The notes under the pieces are model-generated. The model made no database searches. It saw nothing but the letters and a program-made list of their open reading frames with translations, and was not told the origin of the DNA. Both the position numbers and the translations under genes were made by a program. DNA of 64,000 nucleotides, taken from assembly GCF_000421965.1 (NCBI RefSeq), contig NZ_ATAY01000031.1, positions 1 through 64,000 on the forward strand, in the 5' to 3' direction. Positions 28,408 through 37,311 of this stretch are shown here, one piece after another (position 1 is the stretch's first letter; every line of letters begins with the position of its first letter). Source of the stretch: Ruminiclostridium papyrosolvens C7. GTDB lineage: Bacteria; Bacillota; Clostridia; Acetivibrionales; DSM-1351.

Positions 28408-29037
28408 ATGGTAAAGCAAATTGCAGTGATAGTAAATGATGAAGAAGAGCTTTCACCTTTTGAAAAAGGATCATTAATAAATATATACAATAAGAATAAT
28501 ACACAATGGCAGCTGTATAAGGAAGTACGTTACTATATTAATACTAACATGTCCCTTTCAGACCTTAGGGAAAATATTAAAAGTCTTATTATGGAACTTG
28601 AGGACTGCAAGATAATAGTCGGCAAAGTAATGTCCGGTCTTGCATACAACATATTTGACCGGATGGGGTTTGCAATATTTGAAGCAAAGGACATCACCAG
28701 CTGTGTTCTGGATGATATATATAATGAAGTCAGCAGCTTAAAAGCTGAAACTGCGAATTCAAAGCAAGTTGCCCTTTCACCTGTTCAAACAGAAGAAAAC
28801 GGAGTTTTTTACATAAACCTAATGGAGCTTCAAGCCAAACATCCTGAAATTTCCTCTAAGAAAGCTCTAAAGCCATTTCTGGAAACTACCCCTTTTTTCA
28901 GGCTTGAGGTTATATGTTCCCATGTTCCCCCCTGGTTTGACAACATACTGCCAGAATTAGACCTAAGCTATTCTATAGAAGAAAACGGAGATAACAAGTA
29001 CAAGGTTTCCATATTAAATAATGTCTGTTCACATTAA
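28408..29037 (+). CDS. AnfO-like nitrogenase accessory protein
   Basis: A 209-residue protein resembling the Fe-only nitrogenase accessory family AnfO, recalled from memory. Features that fit: N-terminal KQIAVIVNDEEEL, the middle CKIIVGKVMSGLAYNIFDRMGFAIFEA, and the C-terminal KALKPFLETTPFFRLEVICSHVPPW followed by a short strand and a terminal Cys-His. AnfO's biochemical role is not established. No anfH, anfD, anfG or anfK genes are in the window, so here it accompanies a Mo-nitrogenase cluster. It is divergent from nifH and followed immediately by a repeat protein in the same unit. Confidence 0.72.
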   Translation: MVKQIAVIVNDEEELSPFEKGSLINIYNKNNTQWQLYKEVRYYINTNMSLSDLRENIKSLIMELEDCKIIVGKVMSGLAYNIFDRMGFAIFEAKDITSCVLDDIYNEVSSLKAETANSKQVALSPVQTEENGVFYINLMELQAKHPEISSKKALKPFLETTPFFRLEVICSHVPPWFDNILPELDLSYSIEENGDNKYKVSILNNVCSH

Positions 29038-29067
29038 ATGTTCCATTATAAAAAGGAGGTTGCCAAT

Positions 29068-30036
29068 ATGACCGAAAATATTCGTGAAAATCTCTTAGGT
29101 ATTGTCAGTGCTTTTTGTTTCCAAAGCGGAAGAATTAAAGAATGTATACTCTGTGAAAAGAATGTAATTAAAACTGAATACGGCGATTTGATTCCTAAAT
29201 ATGGTGAAGATGAAGTGCGTAAAAAATACTGTCATTCTATTTCGTTTTATGAAAGCGGAAAAGTTAAAAGTATTTCTTTAGAATCCTCAACCCTAATAAA
29301 AACAACCTTGGGTACTTTCCCCACAGAACTTGTTACTTTTTATGAATCAGGCAGGCTGAAAAGGATTTTTCCGTTGAATGGTAAGCTAAGCGGGTACTGG
29401 AGCCAAGAGGATGAAGAAAAACTTTGTGACGAATTCCAGTTTCATTTTCCTTTTGGCAGCTTCAAGACAAAAATAATAGGTCTATGCTTTTATGAAAGCG
29501 GAAACCTTAAATCAATGACCTTGTGGCCGGGTGAAACTATTATCCTCAGAACTTCCCAAAGCCTTCTTCCCGTGAGAATAGGTTTTTCATTATATGAAAA
29601 CGGAAAGCTTAAATCGGTGGAGCCTGCCTATGAAATTACAGTCTCTACTCTCATTGGAGAATTAACAGCTTACAACGAAAATGCTCTTGGTATAAATGCC
29701 GACTGTAATTCATTAATTTTTTCGGAAAACGGAGAAATTCAATCCCTTTGCACAAACAGCAGTAAGGTAGCTATTTTTGAAAAAGCCGGCTCCTTTGAAA
29801 CAATGGAAGCAGTAGTTAAGCCTGATCCTTTTGAAGAAGATGTAGTTTCCATAGTGCCTCTGGAAATTTCTTTTGAAGGTCATTACGTAAAATTTAAAAG
29901 TGATAAAAAGCGAATATATGATATCAATACAACAAGATTTACGATAATAAATGATTCCGGAACAAATTCCGGTTCCGTCCTTACATGTACAGACTGTTCA
30001 AGTTGCAGTCTGTGTAAAAAAAGTAATTATATCTGA
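29068..30036 (+). CDS. repeat protein with FYESGxLKS motifs and C-terminal Cys cluster
   Basis: Not recognised as a named protein. About 322 residues containing six variants of a short motif: FCFQSGRIKE, SFYESGKVKS, TFYESGRLKR, CFYESGNLKS, SLYENGKLKS and IFSENGEIQS. Spacing is irregular (roughly 35-60 residues). The motif looks like the beta-hairpin repeats of MORN/YwqK-type antitoxin-like proteins. The tail CTDCSSCSLCKK has four Cys in CxxCxxCxxC array, perhaps metal binding. I chose the ATG at 29068, 8 bp after AAGGAGG; an in-frame ATG directly after the anfO stop is poorer. Same transcript as the AnfO-like gene, so a nitrogenase-related role is possible (inference). Confidence 0.75.
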   Translation: MTENIRENLLGIVSAFCFQSGRIKECILCEKNVIKTEYGDLIPKYGEDEVRKKYCHSISFYESGKVKSISLESSTLIKTTLGTFPTELVTFYESGRLKRIFPLNGKLSGYWSQEDEEKLCDEFQFHFPFGSFKTKIIGLCFYESGNLKSMTLWPGETIILRTSQSLLPVRIGFSLYENGKLKSVEPAYEITVSTLIGELTAYNENALGINADCNSLIFSENGEIQSLCTNSSKVAIFEKAGSFETMEAVVKPDPFEEDVVSIVPLEISFEGHYVKFKSDKKRIYDINTTRFTIINDSGTNSGSVLTCTDCSSCSLCKKSNYI

Positions 30037-30050
30037 TTAAAATGGGTTAT

Positions 30051-30096
30051 ATGCAGCGGGTTTATCCAAAAGGATATCCGCTGCATTTTTATTTTT
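30051..30096 (+). terminator. intrinsic terminator after the repeat-protein gene
   Basis: ATGCAGCGG (30051-30059) pairs with CCGCTGCAT (30078-30086), with ATCC/GGAT inside, followed by a long T run. Ends the anfO-like operon before converging deoC. Confidence 0.85.
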
Positions 30097-30109
30097 TTTG
30101 AGGTTTAGT

Positions 30110-30811
30110 TTATTTTGCTTCCTGTAATAATCCTTCCTCTTCCCTGCGCTTCGCCTCATCCATGATAGCCTTGGTTGCTGTAGCACCGAATCTTACCGTA
30201 CCTTTGCTTCTGACAGATAAAGCATCGTTTAGTGTTCTCACTCCCCCTGCGGCTTTTACCTTGACCTTTTCACTGCATGTTCTGCGCATTAGTTCAAGAT
30301 CTTCCAGAGTAGCCCCGCCGGTGCCAAAACCCGTAGAGGTTTTAACAAAATCAGCTCCTGCACTTTCACAAATCTTGCAGGCAATTTCTTTTAGCTCATC
30401 ACTTAAATAGCAATTTTCCAGAATTACTTTTACAATCACACCCCTTTGATGTGCTGCATCAACCACTGCTTTTATATCTTTTTCCACATAGTCAAACTGT
30501 TTTGAAAGAAGTCTGCCAATATTAAGTACCATATCAAGTTCCACAGCCCCATCATTGATAGCTTCCACAGCTTCCTGCACTTTAACAGATGTCTTGCTTG
30601 AACCATGTGGAAAGCCTATTACGGTAGTTACCAGAACATCACTTCCTTCAAGCTCCTCTTTTGCAATTTCTACATCACATGGCTTTACACAAACCGAGGC
30701 GGTAGAATACTCCTTTGCCAGCCTGCACCCTTGTCTGACATCAGATTCATTTAGTTCCGGCCTCAGTAAAGAATGGTCTATCATTTTTGCAATTTCCTTT
30801 GCAGTAATCAT
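30110..30811 (-). CDS. deoC: deoxyribose-phosphate aldolase
   Basis: Class I aldolase splitting 2-deoxyribose 5-phosphate to acetaldehyde and glyceraldehyde 3-phosphate. 233 residues, the usual length. VKVILENCYL (about 125-134) precedes the Schiff-base lysine region FVKTSTGFGTGGAT (about 156-169), and VKAAGGVRTL (about 191-200) carries the second catalytic Lys. Apparently a single-gene unit with no other nucleoside genes nearby. Confidence 0.95.
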   Translation of the reverse strand: MITAKEIAKMIDHSLLRPELNESDVRQGCRLAKEYSTASVCVKPCDVEIAKEELEGSDVLVTTVIGFPHGSSKTSVKVQEAVEAINDGAVELDMVLNIGRLLSKQFDYVEKDIKAVVDAAHQRGVIVKVILENCYLSDELKEIACKICESAGADFVKTSTGFGTGGATLEDLELMRRTCSEKVKVKAAGGVRTLNDALSVRSKGTVRFGATATKAIMDEAKRREEEGLLQEAK

Positions 30812-30918
30812 TTAATATCCTCCTGATTTATGATTAATTTTTGTTACTGGTATATTTTTATATATATGTTAATATTCGTTAGGACCAACTAAAATCCTGC
30901 GTAATTCCAAAAACACAG

Positions 30919-30966
30919 GGTTATAAAAAAGTTATAACTACCTAAAAAACCTGTACCTATTATAAT
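30919..30966 (+). promoter_or_regulatory. dyad-type promoter of the avrD-like operon
   Basis: GTTATAA (30920-30926) and TTATAAC (30932-30938) form a perfect 7-5-7 inverted repeat inside a 24-bp element (30919-30942). TATAAT (30961-30966) follows 18 bp later and no usable -35 is present, as expected when an activator replaces it. The element is matched at 23 of 24 bases, in the same orientation relative to its -10, at 38623-38646 upstream of another operon. Confidence 0.7.
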
Positions 30967-31043
30967 GGAATTATGCTTACTAAATTGCTTTTAACTAACA
31001 CCATATTTATCTACAAACATTATATTGTAAGGAGATGAAAAAC

Positions 31044-32045
31044 ATGATAACTAACGAAGTATACGAAACAATTGATGAGATTTTAGGAGACAAGGACAAA
31101 AGGTTTTTTAGCAGCGGCTTTAAAAACGTCAGACACCTTTTCAATAACATTTCAATCAGTCCTTGCCAAAATGAATTAACCGCCAAGTGTTCGGCCATAT
31201 ATCCTGAAAACTGGTCGGTAAAAGCAGATGGAACAGTATTAAAACCACATGTAAGCACACTTGATATTTTGGTATTTGTATTCTGTTTGAATACACTCTT
31301 CGCAAGTCATATTTATCAACTAAGCAACAACCAAATCGGTGATATATGGATAAAAAAAGTTACAATAAAAGCAGGCAGCGAGCCTGAATATAAACTTGAA
31401 GATATTGATATTCACACCAGATTTCTAAGTACTGCGGAGACCGGTAATGACCGCTACAACTCGGTGTTTTCTAACGAAATTGCAGGTTTTAGCATAGTCA
31501 TTGAATTGGAACATGATATTAACAGTATGACTACAAAAGATATCTTCTACAGCAGCATAAAGGATGCAGGTAGTGCTATTGCGGGTTATTGCACTCAACT
31601 GGTTGAAAAGAATAAAATATATGATTTATCGAATATTTGCATTGATAAAAACAGCCAATCCCTTTCTTCCATTGTAAATATAAGAAAGACGGAAACAATT
31701 TCAGACAACAATATTTATTCCATCATAGACCTGTTTGCCTGTGCATCTCAACAGATGCAGGCACTCATATACCGGGTTGACAGCATAGAACGTAAATGCT
31801 CTAACAACCTGTGGATGAGAAAAGTTGAAATTGAATATAAAAAGCCTGTAAGCACCCTTAAAAGCTTCAGGCAATCTGTTTATATCAGCAAGTCAAAAAT
31901 CCTTCGTATGAAAGAAAGTACCTGGCGAATAGCTGACTTTAAATGTATTGTGGATTCCCCCTCGAATCCATTGAGTGTAAGTGTAAGCCTTGCACATGAA
32001 ATTCCTGAATCAGTTATTAATACCGGACATAAAAAAGTGTCCTGA
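31044..32045 (+). CDS. AvrD-like protein, possible acyl-sugar synthase
   Basis: About 333 residues, soluble, no signal peptide. It resembles the AvrD family (Pseudomonas syringae AvrD directs formation of syringolides, acyl-xylulose elicitors) in KDKRFFSSGFKNVRHLF, then AIYPENWSVKADG and KPHVSTLDILVF, by memory rather than alignment. I chose the ATG at 31044, 9 bp after AAGGAG; an ATG at 31035 abuts that site. Followed 64 bp later by a P-loop NTPase in the same direction. Position next to a two-component system and co-regulated with sugar-type oxidoreductases fits a diffusible signal or specialised metabolite (inference). Confidence 0.5.
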   Translation: MITNEVYETIDEILGDKDKRFFSSGFKNVRHLFNNISISPCQNELTAKCSAIYPENWSVKADGTVLKPHVSTLDILVFVFCLNTLFASHIYQLSNNQIGDIWIKKVTIKAGSEPEYKLEDIDIHTRFLSTAETGNDRYNSVFSNEIAGFSIVIELEHDINSMTTKDIFYSSIKDAGSAIAGYCTQLVEKNKIYDLSNICIDKNSQSLSSIVNIRKTETISDNNIYSIIDLFACASQQMQALIYRVDSIERKCSNNLWMRKVEIEYKKPVSTLKSFRQSVYISKSKILRMKESTWRIADFKCIVDSPSNPLSVSVSLAHEIPESVINTGHKKVS

Positions 32046-32108
32046 TTTTACAGTACTCTAAAAGTATTATGTGTGTGATATCTTATTTACAAAGGGGATA
32101 GTCATAAA

Positions 32109-32750
32109 ATGAACAAGGATTTGCGAATAGCCATATCCGGTACATTTGCAACGGGAAAAACAACCTTGGCTGTAGCTTTGGAACAACTTATGGCAATACC
32201 TATGGTTTCTGTAAAAAGTATGGAAAAAGTGACATCTGTACATTTCCCCGGGAAAACCATAGATCAATGCTCTCCATACGAATACTACCAGATATGTATC
32301 TATCGTTTTTTAGAGCAGGTTATGAGTGAAAACCGAGTACAGGGAAACTTTATAGTAGATGGAACATTAATAGAATCTTACATTTACGGTCAGGTTAAAC
32401 TAAATTCATTGAATTATACACCTTTCAGCTTTAATCTATTTGCTAACAATCTGGAAATTATTACTCATAAGAATATATACGAAAACTTTTATAAAAGCCT
32501 TGGTAATGTTTTTAAGGAATACTGTAAGAGAAACTATCATTCCTTTATACATTTGCCTGTTGAATCACCTGCTCAACAAGAAAACTATCATTATTATTCT
32601 GATAAAGTCCGTAAGACTTGTGATGAAATGATAATAAATGCCTTAGAGGAGATAGGGATAAAATACTATATTATTACCGGTAGTACGGAAGAAAGGCTGA
32701 AAAAAATAATAAATATTTACGGTATCAAGCCTAAAGAACAATTACTTTAA
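32109..32750 (+). CDS. P-loop NTPase/kinase-like protein of the avrD-like operon
   Basis: A 213-residue cytoplasmic protein with an N-terminal Walker A loop GTFATGKTTLA (about 11-21), in the style of AAA_28/NadR-type small kinases and ATPases. FIVDGTLIESYIYG (about 79-92) is a likely Walker B/substrate segment, and ITGSTEERLKKI near the end resembles the lid/closing part of nucleotide-kinase-like folds. It could phosphorylate a small precursor or product of the AvrD-like enzyme (inference). Its 3' end overlaps the converging response regulator by 9 bp. Confidence 0.65.
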   Translation: MNKDLRIAISGTFATGKTTLAVALEQLMAIPMVSVKSMEKVTSVHFPGKTIDQCSPYEYYQICIYRFLEQVMSENRVQGNFIVDGTLIESYIYGQVKLNSLNYTPFSFNLFANNLEIITHKNIYENFYKSLGNVFKEYCKRNYHSFIHLPVESPAQQENYHYYSDKVRKTCDEMIINALEEIGIKYYIITGSTEERLKKIINIYGIKPKEQLL

Positions 32751-33365
32751 AATTCCCTTGGTATTAATTTTCTTAATAGCTTGTTTACAGTTGGCAACGC
32801 CCATTTTTTTCAACAGCTTATTTATTTGTGCTTTTATAGTACCCGGTGACTTAAAAAGTACTTCAGATATTTTTGATTGAGAGTATCCTTGCTGTACCAG
32901 ACTAAGAATTTCTCTTTCTGCATTGGACAAGGCAGCTACCTGTTCTGCCTCCTTCATTCTTGAGTACTCTTTTAATAAAATCTCCACGGGTGACACCTTA
33001 TTGTGGACGGCACGGATAGCAGCAGGGATTTCCATATAATTGCTTTTCAGAACATAGTTTACAGCACCGGCAGTAAAGGAGTTTCTAATAACCTCTTCTG
33101 ATTCAATAGACGTGAGCATGATTATTTTCACATTTTTAGCCTGACTTATTTCTGCAGCAGCATATACTCCATCCATGTTGTTTTCACTTAAATTTATATC
33201 CATTAAAATAATATCCATATCATTGTTTTTTGCCATTTCCACGGCATCCTTTTGAGTGGCTGCCGTAGCTACTACATCCAGGTCTTCCTCATTTTCCAAA
33301 AAAATTTTCAAAGAGCTTAGCCACACGGGATCATCCTCAACAATTGCGACCGATATTTTTTTCAT
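32742..33365 (-). CDS. LuxR/NarL-type response regulator
   Basis: 207 residues. Receiver domain 1-125 with EDD acidic pocket (10-12), phospho-acceptor D56 in ILMDINL, T86-region MLTS and K108-region VLKS. LuxR-type HTH at about 140-200 (LSNAEREILSLVQQGYSQSKISEVLF then SPGTIKAQINKLLKKMGV). The gene starts directly before the kinase stop region, an operon pair with the kinase upstream. Likely target is the 24-bp dyad found in front of both neighbouring operons (inference). Confidence 0.93.
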   Translation of the reverse strand: MKKISVAIVEDDPVWLSSLKIFLENEEDLDVVATAATQKDAVEMAKNNDMDIILMDINLSENNMDGVYAAAEISQAKNVKIIMLTSIESEEVIRNSFTAGAVNYVLKSNYMEIPAAIRAVHNKVSPVEILLKEYSRMKEAEQVAALSNAEREILSLVQQGYSQSKISEVLFKSPGTIKAQINKLLKKMGVANCKQAIKKINTKGILK

Positions 33366-34745
33366 TTATACCACCTTCTTAACCTTTTTTGATAAAAACT
33401 TTAAAATCACTGCTGTTCCTTTAATTCCATCACTCTCTACCTCTATATCCCCACCGTGCTTATGCATTACATTATAGCAATAGGATAACCCCAGACCAAA
33501 ATTCATGCTGTTTTTCTTGGTAGAAAAAAACGGATCAAAAATATGGGAAAGATTACCGGCGGGTATACCCGGGCCGTTATCCCGAACTTCCACTGTTAAG
33601 ACCTTTCTGCCTTTTATAACATGAATACCTATTTCTCCGCTAGGTTTAAGTGCTTCAACTGCATTTTTTAAAATATTATTCAAAACCTCTTGAATGTGTA
33701 ATGCATCACACATAAGTACAGTACCAAATTGACCATATGAATAATAACGCTTAATTGAAATATTCTTTTCCTTAATATGTACTATCATGAGGTTCAATGA
33801 ATTTTCTATAATATCCGCTAAATTATGATATTCCTCCTTTATTTCTATCTCATGCATATAATCCTTAATTCTGGCCACTAACATCATAAGATGATCTGTT
33901 GATGCGGTAATGTTCTGGGTATTTTCACCGATATACCTGTCGAATTTCTCCTTATCAAAGAATGTTCCTGAGGAATTGATGTTTCTGGTACATAAAGAAA
34001 TCTTTAGAATCTCATTTTTTATTGCGTGAGTCAAAATCTGGGTTCCGGAACTGATTGACTGCATAGTGCTGTCAATACGGTTTTTTTCAAATTTTATTTT
34101 TATCCCCAAAAAACCATATTTTACGACCAGCAGGCAGTATAAAGCTGCTACCACAAAAACTACTATTATATTGAATTTCCATAGGTTTTTTATTCCAAGA
34201 ATAGGGAGAAAAAAGTTAATAAGCCATCCGAATATTGTGGTAGGTATCATAAAAATACCCACAAGGAATATGTTTTTCTTTTTTAGTATGCTGATGGTTT
34301 TAAAATATCCAACAATCAATACTGTATTTGATAAAATTATCCCAAACGTAGACCATAGAGTCAAATATTTGTATGAAGGCTTAATTGTAGGATACATAAA
34401 ATCATTTATCGGGAGAAATATGTAAACTAAAACAACCGGAATAAGCAAAATCCACATCAGAAATTTGTTATACTTAGGTTTAAGTATTTTTGTTAAACTT
34501 AAGCTGAACATTAATAAGGTATAGGGGTAAAATACAAAAGAAATTGACGTAAGAATACAAATTACCATCTTAATGTAATTGTTCATGTTTGGAGCAGCAA
34601 GTACATTAATGCTGTCGGCTAAATACCGCAGCCCTACACAAAAGGCTGCGGAACTGATCCATCTGTTACATTCACTTTTGAAATCCACAATCAATATAAT
34701 AATTGAAATTATCCATATTAAAATCAATGAAATAATAAATGTCAT
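33366..34745 (-). CDS. multi-TM sensor histidine kinase
   Basis: 459 residues. The first 215 are about seven membrane-spanning segments with very short loops, so the ligand is probably sensed in or near the membrane. The kinase core has a divergent H-box (LTHAIKNEI, His about 240), N-box NNILKNAVEAL, G1 DNGPGIP, and G2 GLGLSYCYNVMHKHGG. This layout recalls quorum-sensing and lipid-type signal receptors more than periplasmic sensors (family knowledge). Paired with the response regulator that follows with no gap. Confidence 0.9.
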   Translation of the reverse strand: MTFIISLILIWIISIIILIVDFKSECNRWISSAAFCVGLRYLADSINVLAAPNMNNYIKMVICILTSISFVFYPYTLLMFSLSLTKILKPKYNKFLMWILLIPVVLVYIFLPINDFMYPTIKPSYKYLTLWSTFGIILSNTVLIVGYFKTISILKKKNIFLVGIFMIPTTIFGWLINFFLPILGIKNLWKFNIIVVFVVAALYCLLVVKYGFLGIKIKFEKNRIDSTMQSISSGTQILTHAIKNEILKISLCTRNINSSGTFFDKEKFDRYIGENTQNITASTDHLMMLVARIKDYMHEIEIKEEYHNLADIIENSLNLMIVHIKEKNISIKRYYSYGQFGTVLMCDALHIQEVLNNILKNAVEALKPSGEIGIHVIKGRKVLTVEVRDNGPGIPAGNLSHIFDPFFSTKKNSMNFGLGLSYCYNVMHKHGGDIEVESDGIKGTAVILKFLSKKVKKVV

Positions 34746-34858
34746 TTAAGTCCCCCTTTGCTTAAAGCCGCAAGGAGTATGTAGTGTGTATTTGCAGCTG
34801 TGTCCACTAAAATGTCAACGTTGTGCTTTTTATGTCAAATTATTAAAGAAATGATACC

Positions 34859-34949
34859 ATACACAAATTGAGAAAATTGTCATTATGTGTATAGAACTAT
34901 TGTATTTTTTTATAAACAATAACCCATCATAAAGTGTTTTTCTGATGGG
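34859..34949. promoter_or_regulatory. dyad and terminator-like hairpin upstream of the kinase gene
   Basis: This stretch lies in the 256-bp gap between the oxidoreductase stop and the kinase start. ATACACA (34859-34865) and TGTGTAT (34886-34892) are a perfect inverted repeat with a 20-bp spacer, a possible operator. CCCATCA (34923-34929) and TGATGGG (34943-34949) form a hairpin just after the oxidoreductase gene, a weak minus-strand terminator. TTGACA boxes at about 34833 and 34816 lack a convincing -10. Confidence 0.4.
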
Positions 34950-35001
34950 CAGACTAATTATACCATTAACCTATGTAAACTTTTTTTATTATAGTGATTT
35001 T

Positions 35002-36021
35002 TCAATCATAAACCGTTACTGTCTTATCCTTCGCCTGAGCTTCAGCACAAGCCATAACTAGCTTTAAAGCTCTCAAACCCTCTTCTCCTGATATTGCCGG
35101 AGTAGTTCCGTTTACAATGCTGTTCAAGAAAGCATCTGCAATACCTGATGTTTCCTGTTTATCAAAAGTATAACAAACTCTATCGTTTTCAGACTTTGCA
35201 ACAATCAATGGATACCTGGGAGTATTGTAAATTTCTATGGTGCCTTTGGAACAATAAAGTAAGGTACTTTTATCCATACCTCCATAATAAGTCCAGCTTG
35301 CTGCCAGTGTCCCTATAATCCCGGATTTTGATTTCAGCAGACAAACACTATTGTCAGGAGTTTCAACTAATTCTCCGTTTTCACGCTTTTTATCCCTGAC
35401 AGCGGAGAAGGCTTTAATTTGATCTATACGATCATCTATAAGCCATTCAATCAAGTTTAACTTGTGTACACCAAGATCTGCTAAAACTCCTGTTGAGGAA
35501 CTTTCATTATCGAAAAACCATGAATTCATGCTTTGATTTACACTCCAGTGCTCCGGCCCTCTATGTCCGAAAGTGGTGCGAAAACTAAGTACTCTTCCCA
35601 TTTCACCGCTTTTAACAATTTCCCTTGCTTTTTTATGGGCATACTCAAATTTCATGTCATGGGCAATCATCAGGCACTTTTTTGTCCTTGCTGCCGCTTC
35701 CAGCATTTTTTCACCTTCGTCAATGGTCACAGCTATTGGCTTTTCGCACAAGACATGTTTTCCTGCTTCCATAGCAGCTATACTCATTGAAGCATGATAT
35801 TTATTGGGTGAACATATACAAACTGCCTGCACTGCCGGATTCTCCAGCATCTTTTCATAATCGGAGTATACCTTCCCTCCGTAATTGGATGCAAGAATTT
35901 CCGCTTTTTCACTAGAGGGGTTAAAGTAACCGATAATTTTAGATAATGGATTAGTAGCAAACTCCGGAACGTGACGATATCTTGCAATAGCTCCGCATCC
36001 TACAATACCTACTCCGATCAT
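35002..36021 (-). CDS. Gfo/Idh/MocA-family oxidoreductase
   Basis: NAD(P)-dependent sugar or polyol dehydrogenase-like enzyme, 339 residues. Rossmann fold starts GVGIVGCGAIARYRH (about 3-17). The family motif CEKPIAVTIDEGEKM (about 92-106) carries the EKP lysine. The C-terminal substrate domain has GVLADLGVHKLNLIEWL with the conserved DxGxH. Last gene of a three-gene minus operon with an MFS transporter and a second, different Gfo/Idh protein. Substrate unknown; by context a modified sugar. Confidence 0.88.
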   Translation of the reverse strand: MIGVGIVGCGAIARYRHVPEFATNPLSKIIGYFNPSSEKAEILASNYGGKVYSDYEKMLENPAVQAVCICSPNKYHASMSIAAMEAGKHVLCEKPIAVTIDEGEKMLEAAARTKKCLMIAHDMKFEYAHKKAREIVKSGEMGRVLSFRTTFGHRGPEHWSVNQSMNSWFFDNESSSTGVLADLGVHKLNLIEWLIDDRIDQIKAFSAVRDKKRENGELVETPDNSVCLLKSKSGIIGTLAASWTYYGGMDKSTLLYCSKGTIEIYNTPRYPLIVAKSENDRVCYTFDKQETSGIADAFLNSIVNGTTPAISGEEGLRALKLVMACAEAQAKDKTVTVYD

Positions 36022-36023
36022 TT

Positions 36024-37298
36024 TTATATCTCCTTTATAGACAATTTTTTAGATAAACCTGCAACATCTTTTTGCTTTGATACTTTTTCCCCTAACCCAC
36101 GTTTGAATAATAAAATGAACGGCAGGAACACAACTGCATTGACAACCAATGGTACACCCCAGAAAGCAGAGTAATTCACAACACCTGATACGGCTGTTTC
36201 AAACATTGTAACAGACCTGCCGGCAGAGAGGTTTCCTAAGGACGCACCTACTCCATATGCAAGCATAATTATTATCTGCTGAACTCCCGGCCGTGCCGTA
36301 CTATCTTCGCACTTACTGTCAAGGTAAATGCACGATGCAGTGAAAAAGAAGGCAGATGCCACTCCATGACAAACAAGAGCAGATATTACAGCCGGAAAAG
36401 CAGGGCTTATAAGCAGTGCTACAAATCTCCATAAATTTGCTATAAGTCCTATTATCAATACCTTTTTGAAGTCCTTGCGTACTATGAAGTAACCAAGAAC
36501 CCCAAGTGCCACAGCCTCGGCTATTTGTGCCACACTCATCAAGGGCATAATATTGGATTCTCCGTAATTACTCTGCTGTAAATACGGCCCGATACCGAAC
36601 AGATAGTATTGAAATGAAGTAAATGTAATAAAAACCATTACCGCAAGAAACAGATTCTGTGGCTTTTTGAAAACGGACAAGGCTTCTCGCGGTACAAGTG
36701 ATTTCCGGCTTTCAGGCACAATCTTTTTAACAGGCAGAGTAAATGTATATATAAATAATATTAGCGAAATGCCTGCAGAAATTTTCAGAGCATCTGCCAT
36801 CCTGTTAATAGCCATTATACCCGTGAGATTTCTCATCCATACAAAGCTGAACAGCCACCCCGCCGATATCCAACCTATGGAACCCCACATCTGGATACCG
36901 CCGAAGTTTTTCTTTGCATTTTCCTCATGGTGGAACACTACTGCTGATACGCAGCCATTCGTACATCCGAAGGAGAGCGTATAAAACAAATATGAGACAA
37001 GCACCCATTCAAACCTAGTCTGAAGAGTAAGTATAATCATAAATATAGCGGCAAACAGGTGGCAAATCCCAAGAAGCCGATTTACTGTCAGTATTTTGTC
37101 TGCAATCAGCGTTCCAATAACAGATGAAAAAATTGTAGTTATCCCCGACACCGAAAGTATAATTCCTGTCTGATCACCGGAAAAATGCAAGCATTTTATC
37201 AAGTATAAGCTCATAATCGGACAAGTTATTCCCGAAATGAAGAATTGTAAAAACATTAACATTGAGAGTCTTGATTTTATAAATTTATTATATTTCAT
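36024..37298 (-). CDS. MFS transporter
   Basis: 424 residues with about twelve membrane helices. The N-terminal half (LQFFISGITCPIMSLYLIKCL) and the loop SGITTIFSSVIGTLIADKILTVNRLL resemble the nucleoside/sugar:H+ symporter-like branch of the major facilitator superfamily. It sits 2 bp before one oxidoreductase gene and 13 bp after the other, so it handles a substrate or product of these enzymes. In the co-regulated system proposed here it could export the signal or import its precursor (inference). Confidence 0.85.
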   Translation of the reverse strand: MKYNKFIKSRLSMLMFLQFFISGITCPIMSLYLIKCLHFSGDQTGIILSVSGITTIFSSVIGTLIADKILTVNRLLGICHLFAAIFMIILTLQTRFEWVLVSYLFYTLSFGCTNGCVSAVVFHHEENAKKNFGGIQMWGSIGWISAGWLFSFVWMRNLTGIMAINRMADALKISAGISLILFIYTFTLPVKKIVPESRKSLVPREALSVFKKPQNLFLAVMVFITFTSFQYYLFGIGPYLQQSNYGESNIMPLMSVAQIAEAVALGVLGYFIVRKDFKKVLIIGLIANLWRFVALLISPAFPAVISALVCHGVASAFFFTASCIYLDSKCEDSTARPGVQQIIIMLAYGVGASLGNLSAGRSVTMFETAVSGVVNYSAFWGVPLVVNAVVFLPFILLFKRGLGEKVSKQKDVAGLSKKLSIKEI

Positions 37299-37311
37299 AG
37301 AACTCCCTTCT

